A DNA stretch of 64,000 bases from Acorus gramineus. Lineage: Eukaryota > Streptophyta > Magnoliopsida > Acorales > Acoraceae. How positions within the stretch are numbered: position 1 is the stretch's first letter; each line of letters begins with the position of its first letter. The DNA lies in assembly GCA_030737835.1 (NCBI GenBank), contig CM060849.1:1-64000 (forward strand), written 5' to 3'. The notes beneath the pieces are model-generated. The model made no database searches. It saw only the letters and a program-made list of their open reading frames with translations, and was not told the DNA's origin. Position numbers and translations under genes: made by a program. Positions 1-11,734 of the stretch are shown here, piece by piece.

Positions 1-50
<50 letters not shown>
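1..50. repeat. Poly-C homopolymer at window edge
   Basis: Fifty consecutive C residues open the window. They abut a LINE 3' fragment read on the minus strand, so on that strand LINE coding sequence runs directly into a G run. Similar G runs occur near 4036-4065, 46474-46491 and 52020-52030. The run could be a real homopolymer or an assembly artefact; the sequence alone cannot decide. Confidence 0.9.
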
Positions 51-500
51 TTGATATGTCGCCTCCACTCCCAAATTAGGGCTTCGAACGAGTCTCACAT
101 ATTCTCCTGATATGTGCGAGCTTCATGAAATATCACCTCATTATGAGTACATTATATAGTCCACGTCCCAGCCGGTACAACGGCTGAGAACGCGTGGCTT
201 CCCCTTCGCTGTTCACCACCCTCTTCAGCTCCTTCCCAACCCACCAAAGCCCCTCGATATCCTGAAAGGAAATTGTGAGCCTGGTTTTTCAGCTGAACTC
301 AATCCAGAACTGACGCACGAATATGCACTCGTAAAAGAGGTGGTTAGCTGTTTTCGGGGACGCCGAGCAAAGGACACATGTAGTAGAGTCATTCACAGCC
401 TATCTAGCCCGGTACACTGTCGTTCCTGAAACAGAAGCCACATAAGTACTTTGTTTTTCAATGGGATCTGTGGCCTCCAAAACTTGCTTAAATTTTGGGC
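51..500 (-). mobile_element. LINE (L1-type) 3' end fragment
   Basis: On the minus strand the translation contains a zinc-binding reverse-transcriptase tail (zf-RVT) signature, roughly TCVLCSASPKTANHLFYEC followed by IFVRQFWIEFS around 270-390. Closer to the window edge comes a typical LINE C-terminal stretch, NEVIFHEARTYQENM. The reading frame is broken in several places and only the C-terminal end is present. The fragment is cut off by the poly-C run at the window edge. Similar 3' ends recur through the window. Confidence 0.7.
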
Positions 501-833
501 AACTTGATTGTGCTCCCAGTACGTTTGCGCCACCACCTATATCCGCTCTTCACTACGAAATCAAGTTTATGTAATTCCTTGTTGTTATGAGTGTAAAGTT
601 TTGTACTCAAATTTTTAGTAAATTTGAATATGAATTTGAGTAAAGATCGGAGATAACCTGACACATGGTACACAGAAAAGGACATAAAAGAGAATTTCTA
701 TGCATGTTTTATTCAATTTATTGTTCTGTGATGCCCAGACTACACGAAAAGCAAAAACAAACAAATAAAACAAGCTCCGAGTCCCAAAGAAATGACGAAA
801 GCCATATTGAGCATAGTAAGCAGCTGCCTTTGA
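501..833. other. AT-rich spacer, nothing recognised
   Basis: Short ORFs on both strands show no recognisable domain. The stretch lies downstream of the pathogen-related pseudogene (minus strand) and may hold its former 3' UTR. Confidence 0.4.
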
Positions 834-1961
834 GTCAGTTTCCGTTGAAGAAGGGACACGAGGGATTTGTGGAAACGGCACCAAGTTTTGCATCTGATTC
901 AACAGGACCCTTTAGGAGCCCTCCAAACAGCTCCCCTGGGTCGACATAATATATCTCCACCTCTTCAACTCTCAATTCCCCATCAACCTGATCAAACAAC
1001 ATTATTAATCAGTACATACCAACTTACAATAAGTATATATAAGAGTTCTAAATATCAACGGATTGAATGTATCAGAATTCATAGTGTTTGATTTGATGCC
1101 ATGAGAACAGCCATCCCAGTGAAGCCAACCATCTCCCTAGTGGGAGCATGGCCTTTGAAAGGCCCCTCCATGTAACCCCATAAGTGCCTGAACTTGAACG
1201 TGATCACCGGCCGACCCGAATAGACATGCAGGACCTCCCACGCGAACCCACGAGGGAAAGCCGAACGGAACACCTCTTGCGACGACTCGAAGGTCTCCAC
1301 ATCGGCTCAGTAATACTGGTACTCCTCCGGCAGTGAATTCTGCAACAGCGCGTTGTAGCTCCCCAGTTTCAGTGTCTCCTCCCCTGTCAGTCCCTCCCTC
1401 CCTTTAACAACAAACACCACAAAAAAATAAAAGGAAAAATGTTACACACTGTCTATTTTACCGTTCAAAAAACATATCACCGCACATGTTTTAAAATTAG
1501 ATACCTTATTCATATTTTATAAAAGGTGAAATATTTATTTCAATGAACTGAATAATACCAATAAAAAAAAAATGATTATTGCATTTACAGAAAATATAAA
1601 AAAAACTTCAACTAGGTATACCCGATACAATTAGTGGAGGTATGTCTTTTGTACTGTTTACCATTAACAAAAAATTTGAACTTGTGAGGGTTGAGGGACT
1701 TGAAGTCATAAAGGTTGGTCTTGTGGGAGAGCTCCATCTCCCATGCTTTTATTGCGTTCTGCACGATCTCTTCTATCGATCCTTTGGGCCAGTCCTGTAT
1801 GTACATATACGATAACATTGGCTCAGCCTTCCTCGAAGAGCTTGTTGACTAGGTCGAAGGACGGTGGGCCGCCATATCTCCACCGCGTGTTCTTCTCGTC
1901 TTCTCCATATAAGTGGGAGCCGTACTTATCGGCTGCGGCTACTCTCTCTACATGCAGACAT
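834..1961 (-). pseudogene. Pathogen-related protein (PRp, SnoaL-like) pseudogene
   Basis: Three exon-like blocks on the minus strand match the plant pathogen-related protein family, which has a SnoaL/NTF2-like fold, is defence-induced and has no settled enzymatic role. Block 1 (about 1662-1961) reads DKYGSHLYGEDEKNTRWRYGGPP, then DWPKGSIEE and WEMELSHK, and ends at a GT donor near 1660. Block 2 (about 1100-1384) starts after a CAG acceptor and contains YNALLQNSLPEEYQYY, ETFESSQEVFRSAFPRG and GYMEGPFKGHAP. Block 3 (834-987) contains EEVEIYY, GELFGGLLKGP and a terminal CPFF with a stop at 834-836. Lesions seen: an in-frame TGA at 1307-1309, a short out-of-frame insertion near 1796-1828 between FEEG and DWPKG, no in-frame ATG (the nearest, 1959-1961, is in another frame), an extra Leu in RHLWGY, and no clear donor after block 2. 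Family assignment is firm from motif order; loss of function is inferred from the lesions. Confidence 0.82.
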
Positions 1962-3196
1962 GTTTGGTTTTGGAGGAAGAGAGGATGTAAGTGGGATTTT
2001 GAATATATAGGAGATGTGGGTGATGGGTCATATGAGGATATGATCGATCATGATGTATATATAGCCATATTCAAGGTTATGGATTAGGAATTGCATTTAA
2101 TTTATTGCTGGATTTTCTCAATTCATTGAGTATATGTGGTTTTAAAAATCAGATTGGAACAGTTATCCTCTGCTGTCTGACCCATCTAATTGACAGAGAT
2201 GTCATATTTGTAGCACCATGTGACCTCCTAATGAGATACATGCTAGATAAAATGTATTTTTTTTTTCCTTAAAAATGAATCAATGGAATTCATTAAAATA
2301 TATATTTTATTTTTATAAATGCACGAGTGAAAAGGTAAAATTCTCCTTTAATCAACTGAAGTGGATAGAGCCTCCTTGCTGGATCTGACCCCAGCTGGAT
2401 GTGATTCCTGCAATCACAGAAGATAAGGAGGACACAAATGTGGTGCCAGTCAAGGGAACTCCGATGCTTAATTCAATAAAGGAATTCAAGGAAATAATCT
2501 CACTCTTAATGTGGATTGTTAACCAGAAAAACTCATACCTTCATCTGGTGTACTTTTTTCCTTTTTATAGGGTTCGCTTGAACATATAGTTGTTGCAACA
2601 GTTTTCCCCTAATGGCTATTAGTAGGCGAGTTTTGTGCTAACCGGTCCACTTTATTTTAGATAAACGTACCCTTAATTATCCAAATTTAATAGATAATGA
2701 GCCTTAATCAACAACCTAGCGGTTACTGACTTTATGGACGTTTGACCGTTTATGAGGCTCTACTCGCGGTGTTCGTCTAGTTGGGACGTGGAATCCTGCT
2801 CGACGCGCGACTTGGCATTAACCCGCGAGGTGTAAAATTGTCCGATCAGACTTGACTCACCTCGTGGAAAGATTCATGTCTTGCCTTTTTGGGAATGCTC
2901 AGTCAGTATTCATCTGTTCTCTTTTTGTCAAATTCGGGTTATCGGTTACCGGGTATGATGGTTTGCATCCGCCTAACCCTTGACACGTGTCAGGCACACT
3001 TTGATAAGAGGCAGAGTTTAATCCTCAGGGACGTGTATATATATATATATATATTTAAATTAACAGATATGAGGCTATCCCTAATATTATTTAATTGAGA
3101 TCCATTTTAAACTTCTTGCAAACTCAATTTTTAACTCATATTTGAGAGAAAGCTAATTTTCAAACCCACATCCAAACGCCCCCTAATAAAAATAAG
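1962..3196. other. Non-coding, AT-rich; TA microsatellite
   Basis: No ORF with a recognisable domain. A (TA)n run lies near 3036-3052. The part next to 1961 would be the former promoter side of the pathogen-related gene. Confidence 0.5.
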
Positions 3197-4076
3197 GGCG
3201 TGTCTCTCCCCACCAAACATTTCCCTTGACCCACCATCAAAAATAAAAAATAAATCAGTGTTTGGCTGTTCCCACCAATCCAAGTCGACCGAACTTGGTT
3301 GCCATTTCAAGTTTTGGACGATCGAATTTGGTCGTCATTTCAAGTTTTGAGCAATCGAACTTAGTCGCTATTTCAGGTTTTGTGCGACCGAAATTGGTCG
3401 AACAGGGTCCAGAACAATATCTACCTATTCTTTGTAAACAAATTAATTTTTGGGTTAATCCATCATATTCTACTTTTATTCTTTTATCCAAACAGCAGTT
3501 AAGGGACTGAAAAAAAATGTAAGTGCACTTTCAATTAATTCAATTTTTTATAGAAAATATCTACAAATATATATCATTTTTAAGCTTCGTTTTAATTTGT
3601 GGTTAAGCGGATTCTTTGTTTTAAAAAAAAAACCTACTAGTTGATCCAAACACATTTTATATCTGGCTTTTAAAAATTTGTCCCTCACTTATGTAAAAAA
3701 ATTATTCTTATGTTTTATATTTAAGAATAATGATTGATTCTTCCTCTATTACAACTCAAACTTGGAGTGGTACGAAGGATGCAAGGAGGATACACGTCAT
3801 GGATTTAGATTTCCAAGAAAAAAATTATAAACTTTATCACAAACCCTGTTCGACCAAGTTTGGTCGCCCAAATGACGACCAACTTAGATCGCCTAAAACA
3901 TGAAATAACAATCAAATCCGGTCACCCAAAACTTAAAATGGCAACTAAGTCTGATCAAATTAGTCGGATTGGTGGGAACAGAAAAAAAAACACTTTTTTT
4001 TTTTCGATTGTTGGGTTAAGGAAAATAATTGTGGGGTGGGGGGGGGGGGGGGGGGGGGGGGGGGGATAGACACGTC
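3197..4076. mobile_element. Foldback/MITE element with ~215-bp inverted repeats
   Basis: The left arm (3197-3415) and the reverse complement of the right arm (3844-4076) align over about 200 bases. Both start CGTGTCTNTCCCC, pass through AGTGTTT and CTGTTCCCACCAATCC, and then carry a short internal repeat around CATTTCAAGTTTTGG with GACCGAA/GATCGAA variants. The right arm has a long G run (4036-4065) where the left has a short CCCC-type tract. Long arms with iterated sub-repeats and no coding capacity fit a MULE-type foldback MITE. A convincing target-site duplication was not found. Confidence 0.7.
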
Positions 4077-5208
4077 ATAAACAAAAAGCATTGTGGTCCA
4101 ATTATTGAACAATAGTCTAGACTTGTCGGTTCACATGAATTGGCCAACAGTATCCACAAAAAAAAAAAAAGGTTATATTTTAAAGATAATATTCAACATT
4201 CACATGGATTCAAAATTGAAAATTAAAAATAACAACCTAAATTAAAAACCTTAAAATGTAATCCTATAAAGCAATCGATTAAAAATTTGAAATTTAAAAT
4301 TTAATAGTAAAGTTTAAGAGCATTTGTAAACAGTGGCGTAGCTAGGATTTTATGATGGGAAGCCCTAATATGACTTATGTAAATATTTATTAAAGTTATA
4401 TTATTATTTTTTTTTAATTTCAGTAGTATAGATTAATAAATAAATATGTATAAAATAAAATAAATATATTCAAATAAAACATATCACTAAATAATTCTAA
4501 ATGATAATTATCATATTTTAAAATGAATATGTCAAATTTCATATCAATAATTCATAAAAAAGATGTCAAAACATAAATATAATAAACAATTCATACCTTT
4601 AAATTTGACATTGATGAGGTTTCATATTCTGAAAATGTTGAATGATTTAATTATTTTAAATATTTAAACAAATATTTTAAACTTTATATAAATTAGTAGC
4701 AATGACAATAAGGTAAAAGGAAAAAATTCTATACTTTCGAAGTGCTGATGGATGAGAGGAAAGTGATTACAGGTTGTAGATTCCCGATTGAGGAACAGTT
4801 AATGGAATAAAAAGTAAAAATTAGATATTTTTTTTATAAATGAGGATTGATATTATGAATAGTTGAGATAAAAAAAAAGATAAAAAGAGATTAAAAATTT
4901 TATTTTTTTCAAGATGGGCGCTTAGGTGGGGACGTCGAGGAGTGGGGTTCGTGCCTCCATGACTGTCTGTGGGATATAGATATTGAAAGAGGCTTAGAGG
5001 TCAATGAAAAAGAAGAGTCAAAATTGATTTTTGTTTTATGTGGAGGGGGAAGGGCTAATTAAAAAAAAGGGTGAGGGCACACCATATACGTGGATGGTCC
5101 AGATGATCATGGGTGATGTTTTTTTTTTTTTTCATGTTGGGTTGTTGCTGTTTAGGGAATTGCATATGTAGGTGGAGTACATGACTTATAGGCCCTAATT
5201 AAAATCAA
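4077..5208. other. AT-rich DNA, possible decayed hAT remnant
   Basis: No gene seen. At 4334 the sequence CAGTGGCGTAGCTAGG resembles a hAT-type terminal repeat, and a weakly inverted counterpart may lie near 4950-4965. Flanking 8-mers do not match, so the assignment is tentative. The rest is A/T-rich with homopolymer runs. Confidence 0.25.
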
Positions 5209-5949
5209 GGGATTTTTGCATGTATACCATCCAGAACATGCTATTTATTTTTATACTACTCTAAATAACCTATTTATTTTTATACCATTAGAATATTAAA
5301 AATTATTCAGTTTTACCATCCTAATTAACTTCCATCCAAATTTCTATGGAGACCATTAAAGTCTTGGACAAATGATTAAATTACCTTTTTATTTTGCATA
5401 TTTTATTTTACCAATTGCAATATATTTATAAAAAATAAAAAAATAGTAATTTTAATATGGAAATAATAAATTTCTTCTAAAATCCAAAAACATAAAAATT
5501 AAACATACAGGCTATTTATTAGAAAATACATAGTAATTTTTTAATACTTATAATAGTATAAATGAAATAAAACTATTTTGAGAAAAAAAATAATCATATA
5601 TATTACAAAATAGTAATTTTTTTTTAAAAAAAACCTAGATCTTGATTGGAAGAAAAGGAAAGAAGGGATAAGATTGAATGACTCATGGTTGATTTAAAAA
5701 GAAAAAGTGATTTTAGTTTGTTATGTTTAATTATTTACATTATGACAAATACTATGTTAATGTTGTTTTTGTCATCTGTACTTCTTGATTAAGAATTAAC
5801 TATAATCAAATTTTATTTTGATTAAAACAGATAAAAGAGGGGAAAAAGTTTAATGGTGTAAAAATAAACATGTTATTTGTCATGGTATAAAAATAAATAC
5901 CAAGGTGGCGGATTTGTAAAAGAATGTATAAAAAAAAGGTGATTTGCAA
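5209..5949. mobile_element. MITE with degenerate terminal inverted repeats
   Basis: The left end (GGGATTTTTGCATGTATACC, then repeated TATTTATTTTTATACCA) matches the reverse complement of the right end, which carries TATACATTC and two TATTTATTTTTATACCA-like units. Arms are about 90-100 bases with many mismatches. The interior is AT-rich and non-coding. The GGGATTTTTGC-like start is common in MULE-derived MITEs, but the family is not established. Confidence 0.55.
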
Positions 5950-6560
5950 CATCTTATAGATGTCTCCTACTTAAAAAATAAAAAAAATCTAAGTTGACTG
6001 CATTGATCCAATCAAACTTGTTTCATGTTCAAAAAATGTTCCACAAGCGCAGAGGTGATCGTCCGATTTTATAGTGACATTATAATTGAGATATTTTGTT
6101 AAATTTTAAAATTAAAATTAATTAAATTCTGATTTTTGTTTTTTTAGAATTCAATTATATTTCGTATCTTAAAGTGATAAAATCGGACAATCAATCCAAC
6201 ACACGACCTAACCAGATCCCATGCCGCGTATCCTTATTAATTAGTAACTTTTTAAGTAACTCAACCACTCAATTTGTGATATTGCCCAAAACAAAATTAG
6301 ATCTTCTTAAAATGTAAAAATTGCCGCCAATAAATTCATCAAAAAAATTTCCCCTCTTCCTCCCGTGAGAAATTTCAACCCTGATCTAGAAAACATTAAA
6401 TTTGATATCCCTTTTATTATTTTGTTCTTTTCTCAAAGGTTGTGATTATTGCTCCACCATTGTCGTGGAGGTAATATTTGTGCGGTATTTAAGGTATTTT
6501 ATTTTCATTTTTATTTTATTTTGATCATATTTTGCATCTCCGGTCATTGTTTTTACATTT
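5950..6560. other. AT-rich spacer between MITEs
   Basis: No ORF, RNA gene or repeat boundary could be supported here. Confidence 0.4.
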
Positions 6561-6828
6561 GAGGTTTTTTAGTTTTCAGTCTATGTAAACATATCTATTT
6601 AGGGATCGATCTCTTACTTATTCATATTTTGATTTTAGTCCCCATATTTAAAGGATATGTTTTTTTTAGTCGCTCCCATAGACTAAAAACAAAACTAAAT
6701 AATTTAAGGATAGTCCCTCCTTGGGACTAAATATGAACATATTCATTAAATCTGGGGACTAAAACAAAAAATGAAGAATTGAGGATCGATCACTAAATCA
6801 TATGGTTTATGGGGACTTAAAAATAAAA
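6561..6828. mobile_element. Small MITE (GATCGATC/TTTAGTCCCCA arms)
   Basis: Left arm: TTTAGGGATCGATC, then TTGATTTTAGTCCCCATATTTAA. The reverse complement of the right arm has the same order: ATTTAGTGATCGATCC, then TTTTAGTCCCCAGATTTAA. The arms cover about 100 bases each around a short centre, leaving a nearly self-complementary element with no coding capacity. Confidence 0.6.
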
Positions 6829-7065
6829 ATCTCTTGATTTATTTAATATATATTGAATAAATTATTTTAATTATTTACATTTTTTCATAATACATGTAAA
6901 GTGAGGAATAGATAAAACACATGATTGTCACGTACTCAAGGAAAATGCATTGATTTCAGTAAAATTCCAAATGATGATGACATTAACATGAAATTGAAAA
7001 TGAAATACTTTAACTTCGTATTGGACAATGCTTTCAGAGCCAAGAGGCATTTGTTTCTATGGAAA

Positions 7066-7468
7066 AGTGGGTGGTGGGTCTGGTAACTTGGAAGGGAGAG
7101 GGGTAAAGAAAGAAAGAAAAGAGGGGGGAGGGTAAAGTGGCGACTGAAGAAGATGATGGGACAGAGACGACAGCAACTGAAGTGGTGGAAGGGCAAAGAG
7201 TAGAGAGAGAAATGAAGAGAAAGAAAGAGATGGAGAAAGAGCTGAGAGGGGTGCGGCAGGGCGAGGGATGGGGCGGTGTCGGTGGCACCAAGATGGCACT
7301 CTTTTCGACTCTCTCTCTCTCTCTACATGGCCTCTGCCTCGCCACCTTTTGGTCGCCACCCTCCCCCCTCTCTCTCCCCACCTTCTTTCTTTTTTTTCCC
7401 CTCCCCCTTCCCAAGTTGCCAAACCCACCACCCAATTTTTTTTTGGGTGGTGGGTTTGATAACTTGGT
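7066..7468. mobile_element. Purine/pyrimidine-rich foldback element
   Basis: A G/A-rich left arm (7066-7150; GGGTGGTGGGTCTGG then TAACTTGGAAGGG) is repeated inverted as a C/T-rich right arm (about 7345-7434; CCCAAGTTGCCAAACCCACC). A third half-copy follows at 7444-7468 and forms its own tight hairpin with the right arm: CAAACCCACCACCCAA, an eight-base T-rich loop, then TTGGGTGGTGGGTTTG. Long overlapping ORFs here are by-products of the simple sequence and were not called as genes. Confidence 0.65.
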
Positions 7469-7506
7469 TGGGGGATTAGATGCTCCAAAAAAAAAAAGGA
7501 AAAAAA

Positions 7507-8021
7507 ATTCAAATAACACCCCGTAAGCTATCCAAAATCAATATAACTCCCTAGCTTTTCTTTAAGTCCATACAACCACTTGAAAACATTTGTATAAATC
7601 CAAATAGCCTCCGAGTTAAACTTCTGTTGACAATTGAGGAATATTCGATGAATATTCTGTTTCATTAACCTTGACTGAAAACACAATATACCAACAACCT
7701 CTACAATATGTTAAAAATATGAAAAACCTTCTGTAAATGATGATTTTACCCCTTTGAATAGATTATAAAACCCTAAGTGAAAAGGTAAAATCATCATTTA
7801 TATATGATTTTTTGCTGACCCCTTGATATTGTAGAGGTTTTTTGGTTTCTCTATATTTTTAGCTAGGGTTATCCAAACATAATATTCCTCATTAGTTAAT
7901 GAAAATTTAATTTAGAAGGCTATTTAAATTTACATAAGTGTTTTCAGGAGGTTATATGAAGTTCAAGAAACGTTAGGGGTTTATATGGATTTTGGACAGT
8001 TTACAAGGGCAATGTTTGGAA
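7507..8021. mobile_element. MITE with ~110-bp inverted repeats
   Basis: The left end (CAAATAACACCCCGTAAGC, TATCCAAAATC, AAGTCCATACAACC) aligns with the reverse complement of the right end (CCAAACATTGCCCTTGTAAAC, TGTCCAAAATCC, ACTTCATATAACC). An inner inverted pair surrounds AATCATCATTTA / TAAATGATGATT. It has no coding capacity and resembles MULE-type MITEs whose ends look like 'ppr-spacer' text. Confidence 0.65.
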
Positions 8022-8606
8022 AAGTCATGGGCGGTTCGGTCAGTGGACTGGACCGATTCCTTTGAAATCGGGCCATATGCAGGCTAGCCCGATTCTGCAT
8101 GTGCACCCGCTTGTTTTTATTTTTGTAACGGGTCGAACAGGCCCCAACCCGCTTAATACTAAAAAAAAATGGGGGTCTTCTTTTTCACTCTACAGCCAGC
8201 TACCAGAAACTCTTTAGCCGAGCTCTTCTTCTTCATCTTCAGTCGACCATGACCGTGACTTCTCCTCCGAGGCTCCGATCGAGACCGTAGCGACCATGTC
8301 TTCTTCTTCATCTCGGCTTCAGGTTTCTTCTTCTTCAGCTCGTCTTCTTCCTCTATTTCGTCTTCAGGTCTGCCCTCTCTCCCTCTCATTTCTCACTCTC
8401 TCTCTCTCTTTCTAATAAAAGACTTTTTATCATTGTTTGTGCATGTGGTGAGTGTGACACCTATTTTTTTTTAAATTGAATTGTGACACTTGTTTTGGGT
8501 GTCTTTTTATAAATGAGAGATTTATATTAGGATAGTGGGGAATAGGGACTCTGGGTGTTTTTTATTTATATTCTTTTTTAGTTATTTTTAGTTTTGTGGT
8601 ATTTAT
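8022..8606. other. Low-complexity CTT-rich and AT-rich DNA
   Basis: A CTTCTT-rich tract (8160-8350) opens an artificial Lys/Glu-rich minus-strand ORF, followed by CT repeats near 8395-8415. No gene supported. The last five bases (8602-8606, TTTAT) are the left target-site duplication of the Copia element. Confidence 0.5.
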
Positions 8607-8695
8607 TGTAAAACAAATCATAATAACACTTAGATCTTGATTAACATGTTTACGAATACTATAATTATATTTTTCTATCATGTGGAATCATTATA

Positions 8696-8770
<75 letters not shown>

Positions 8771-9406
8771 AACCTTTCTCCATGGTAAGTAGTCTTCTTT
8801 TGGTACAAGGACTTGAAGAAGAATAGAAGGATTCTTCACTCTCCTATCTCTCTATGGAGTGGACTTACTCTTGCTTGTGCAAACACAAGATGTTGTGAGA
8901 CATGAGAAATGGGTTGGGAGTCCACTCCCTTTTATAGATGGAGAGGGGAACCCTCCTATACTCAAACATAAATTGGATTCTTAAAACCCATTGAAGAATC
9001 CAATGAACCTACTAAATGTTTTTGGGAATGTATCCAATAATAGGTGGGTGTTGGGAATACAAAGACATTGAATATTTTCCTATTCCAATGGCTATACATG
9101 TACACAATTATTCCATACATTGTGTACCACTTTAAAGAGATGTATATACATTGTCTATCACTTAATGAAAATGTACATACATTGTGTACCACTTAATGAG
9201 ATACACACAATTATTCTTTATACATTATGCATTCTACATTCATTATTCAATGGATAGTCATGGGAGTTGAACCACATAAAAACTCAATTAATTTATACTT
9301 AATTGGTTCACTCTTCCAATGTACCCTTTCATGAATCAAATAATGAAATGGAACAGTGATCATTACATGTCCATATTCATATTTCTTAATGGGTCACATT
9401 CTTAGA
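8607..9406 (-). repeat. 3' LTR of the Copia element
   Basis: It matches 17969-18757 throughout. It contains an expanded (TA)n tract (8705-8753) next to (CA)n, which is shorter and rearranged in the other LTR. A TATAAAAGGGAG-type promoter box lies on the minus strand near 8927-8938. Confidence 0.92.
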
Positions 9407-9747
9407 TTCTCCCACTTGACCCATTAATCACCCAGTTTCATCATAATATCATAATTAAGTAAAATTGCTAATGTGAGTCATGGTGGTTGTACCTTAATAA
9501 ACAAGTAGTCCCTTCCATGTACTACAACATTATAATTTTACTTAACTTGATCATAAGTTGGATATCAAATAGGTTAGATTACATAACCTATTATAATGGT
9601 TCCACATAAGTGTCTTGTCAGGACATTTTCCTATTATCATTCATCCATTGCAATTCATGTGTACACATTATAGAAAATAGGAAATAACAGAAGTACATTA
9701 AACTTGAGATCTCATTAGTGTCAATCATACAATAAGTTCATAATACA

Positions 9748-10301
9748 TTATGGATAGCGGTGAAGACCCATTCTTTCAACATGTTTTTTTAAACCTTTGG
9801 TTAATGGATCCGCTATCATAAGCTTGGTACTTATATTTTCTATTGACACTCTTTGCTTCTGTACTTCATCTTTGACCGATAAGTACTTTAATTCCATGTG
9901 TTTGACACCATTAGAGTACTTTTCGTTCTTAGAGAAGAAGACTGCTGCAGTATTATCACAAAAATTCTCAACGGCTTGGCAATAGTGTCGACAATCCCAA
10001 GTCCCGAGATAAAATTTCGCAGCCATAACGCATGATTCGTAGCCTCGAAACATGCAATGAACTCGGCCTCTATGGTGTGTGCAGCAATACTTCATTGTTT
10101 TGCACTTTTCCATGATATAGCCCCTCCACTAAGCAGAAAGACATAGCCAGAGGTAGATTTTCTGCTATCGGGGCATCCAGCATGATCCGAGTCTGTGTAT
10201 CTGATCACTTCTAAGTGATCAGATCTTCTAAATGTGAGCATGTAATATTTTGTTTCTTGCAAATATCTCATAACCTTCTTTGCAGCCTTCCAATGAGCCA
10301 T
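9748..10301 (-). pseudogene. Copia RNase H part (fossil)
   Basis: This holds the C-terminal Copia RNase H, with YTDSDHAGCPDSRKSTSGY and the stretch through ISWKSAKQ near the N-terminal side. The end retains the usual tail with DPLTKGL. It belongs to the 8607-18757 element and is broken. Confidence 0.88.
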
Positions 10302-10367
10302 TCTTGGATTGCTCTAGTATCTACCGAGCATGTTGATTGCAAAACTGATATCTGGCCTCGTACACGT

Positions 10368-11729
10368 TTATGCATACATCAAACTCCCAACGGCTGATGC
10401 ACAAGGAATGATGTCCATTTGTTTTCGTTCCCAATCATTTTGAGGACATTGCATAAGACTGAATTTATCACCCTTTTGTACTGGGGCGTCTGAAGACGAA
10501 CAATTTTGCATTCCAAATATTTCAAGAACTCTTTCAATATATCTTTTCTGAGACAATCCCAATATCTTTTGTGTTCGGTCTCGAATAATTTCGATTCCAA
10601 TAAGAAAATTTGTCTCTCCCATATCTTTCATTTCAAAGTTCTTTGTGAGGAATTGTTTTGTTTCGTACAACAGGCCTAAATTGCTGCTTGCAAGTAAGAT
10701 GTCATCTACATATAGGATAAGAAAAGTAAACTTGCTTCCACAAACCTTCAAGTAAATACATCGATCAACGGTATTTTCCTTAAAATCGAAGGAAACAATG
10801 GTATCATTAAACTTAAGATACCATTGACGTGAAGCTTGTTTAAGTCCATAGATTGACTTCTTCAACTTGCACACAAGATGTTCCTTTCCGTTTTCTGAGA
10901 AGCCTTTAGGATGCTCCATATAAACATCTTCCTCTAAACTCCCATTCAGAAATGCAGTTTTTACATCTATTTGGTGAAGCTCTAAATCTAAATGAGCCAC
11001 CAATGCCATTATAATTCTGAGAGAGTCCTTCTTGGATACAGGAGAGAATGTCTCTTTATAGTCAATGCCTTCTTTCTGAGTAAAGCCTTTAGCTACAAGT
11101 CTAGCTTTGAATAATTCAACATTGCCTTTAGAGTCTCGTTTGGTCTTGAAGACCCATTTGCAACCAACTCTCTTTGCTTGTTCAGACAATTCAACGAGAT
11201 CCCATACTTTATTTTGAGTCATGGACTTTAACTCTTCTTTCATAGCATCTATCCATTTGTCAGAATTATCTAATTTTATGGCATCTGCATATAAAATTGG
11301 ATCTGCCTTCATTCCTATGTCAAATTCAGACTCTTGTAGATACACCACGTAATCATCTGAAATAGCAGATCTCTTTTCCATTTGAGATCTTCGTAATGCT
11401 ACTCCTTGTGATGTTTCTAGAGCTGAATTACTATTAGTGATTTCATTATTGAGTGGTTGATCATTAATTTGTATCTCATTATTGTTCGAACGATTATCAA
11501 TAATAGGTGCAAGGTTTGGTTCAGAAGTTATGGGCAAGGGAACTTCCACCCTTACTTCTTCAATGACCACTTTTCGTGGTTGATCACTCCCACTATTCTC
11601 ACCATTTTCTAGGAATTTTGCATTTTCAGTTCCTATTATTTTCGTTCTATGGTTAGGACAGTAAAATCTATACTCTTTTGATTTTTCTAGATACCCTATA
11701 AAATATCCACTTATCGTTCTAGGGTCCAA
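10368..11729 (-). pseudogene. Copia reverse transcriptase part (fossil)
   Basis: A long open stretch of 453 codons with Copia RT hallmarks: WVFKTKRDSKGNVELFKARL, KGFTQKEGIDYKETFSPV, HQIDVKTAFLNGSLEEDVYM, the SIYGLKQASRQWY block and the catalytic YVDD box. The N-terminal part is the variable integrase-RT linker. It belongs to the broken 8607-18757 element. Confidence 0.93.
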
Positions 11730-11734
11730 CTTTC

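Noticed and set aside
4334-4965. hAT element starting CAGTGGCGTAGC
   Set aside because: The other end and the 8-bp duplication are not convincing; kept only as a low-confidence note.
7034-7526. Overlapping 129-161-codon ORFs
   Set aside because: They arise from GA/CT-rich foldback arms; translations are low-complexity.
8159-8389. Lys/Glu-rich minus-strand ORF
   Set aside because: Product of a CTTCTT simple repeat.
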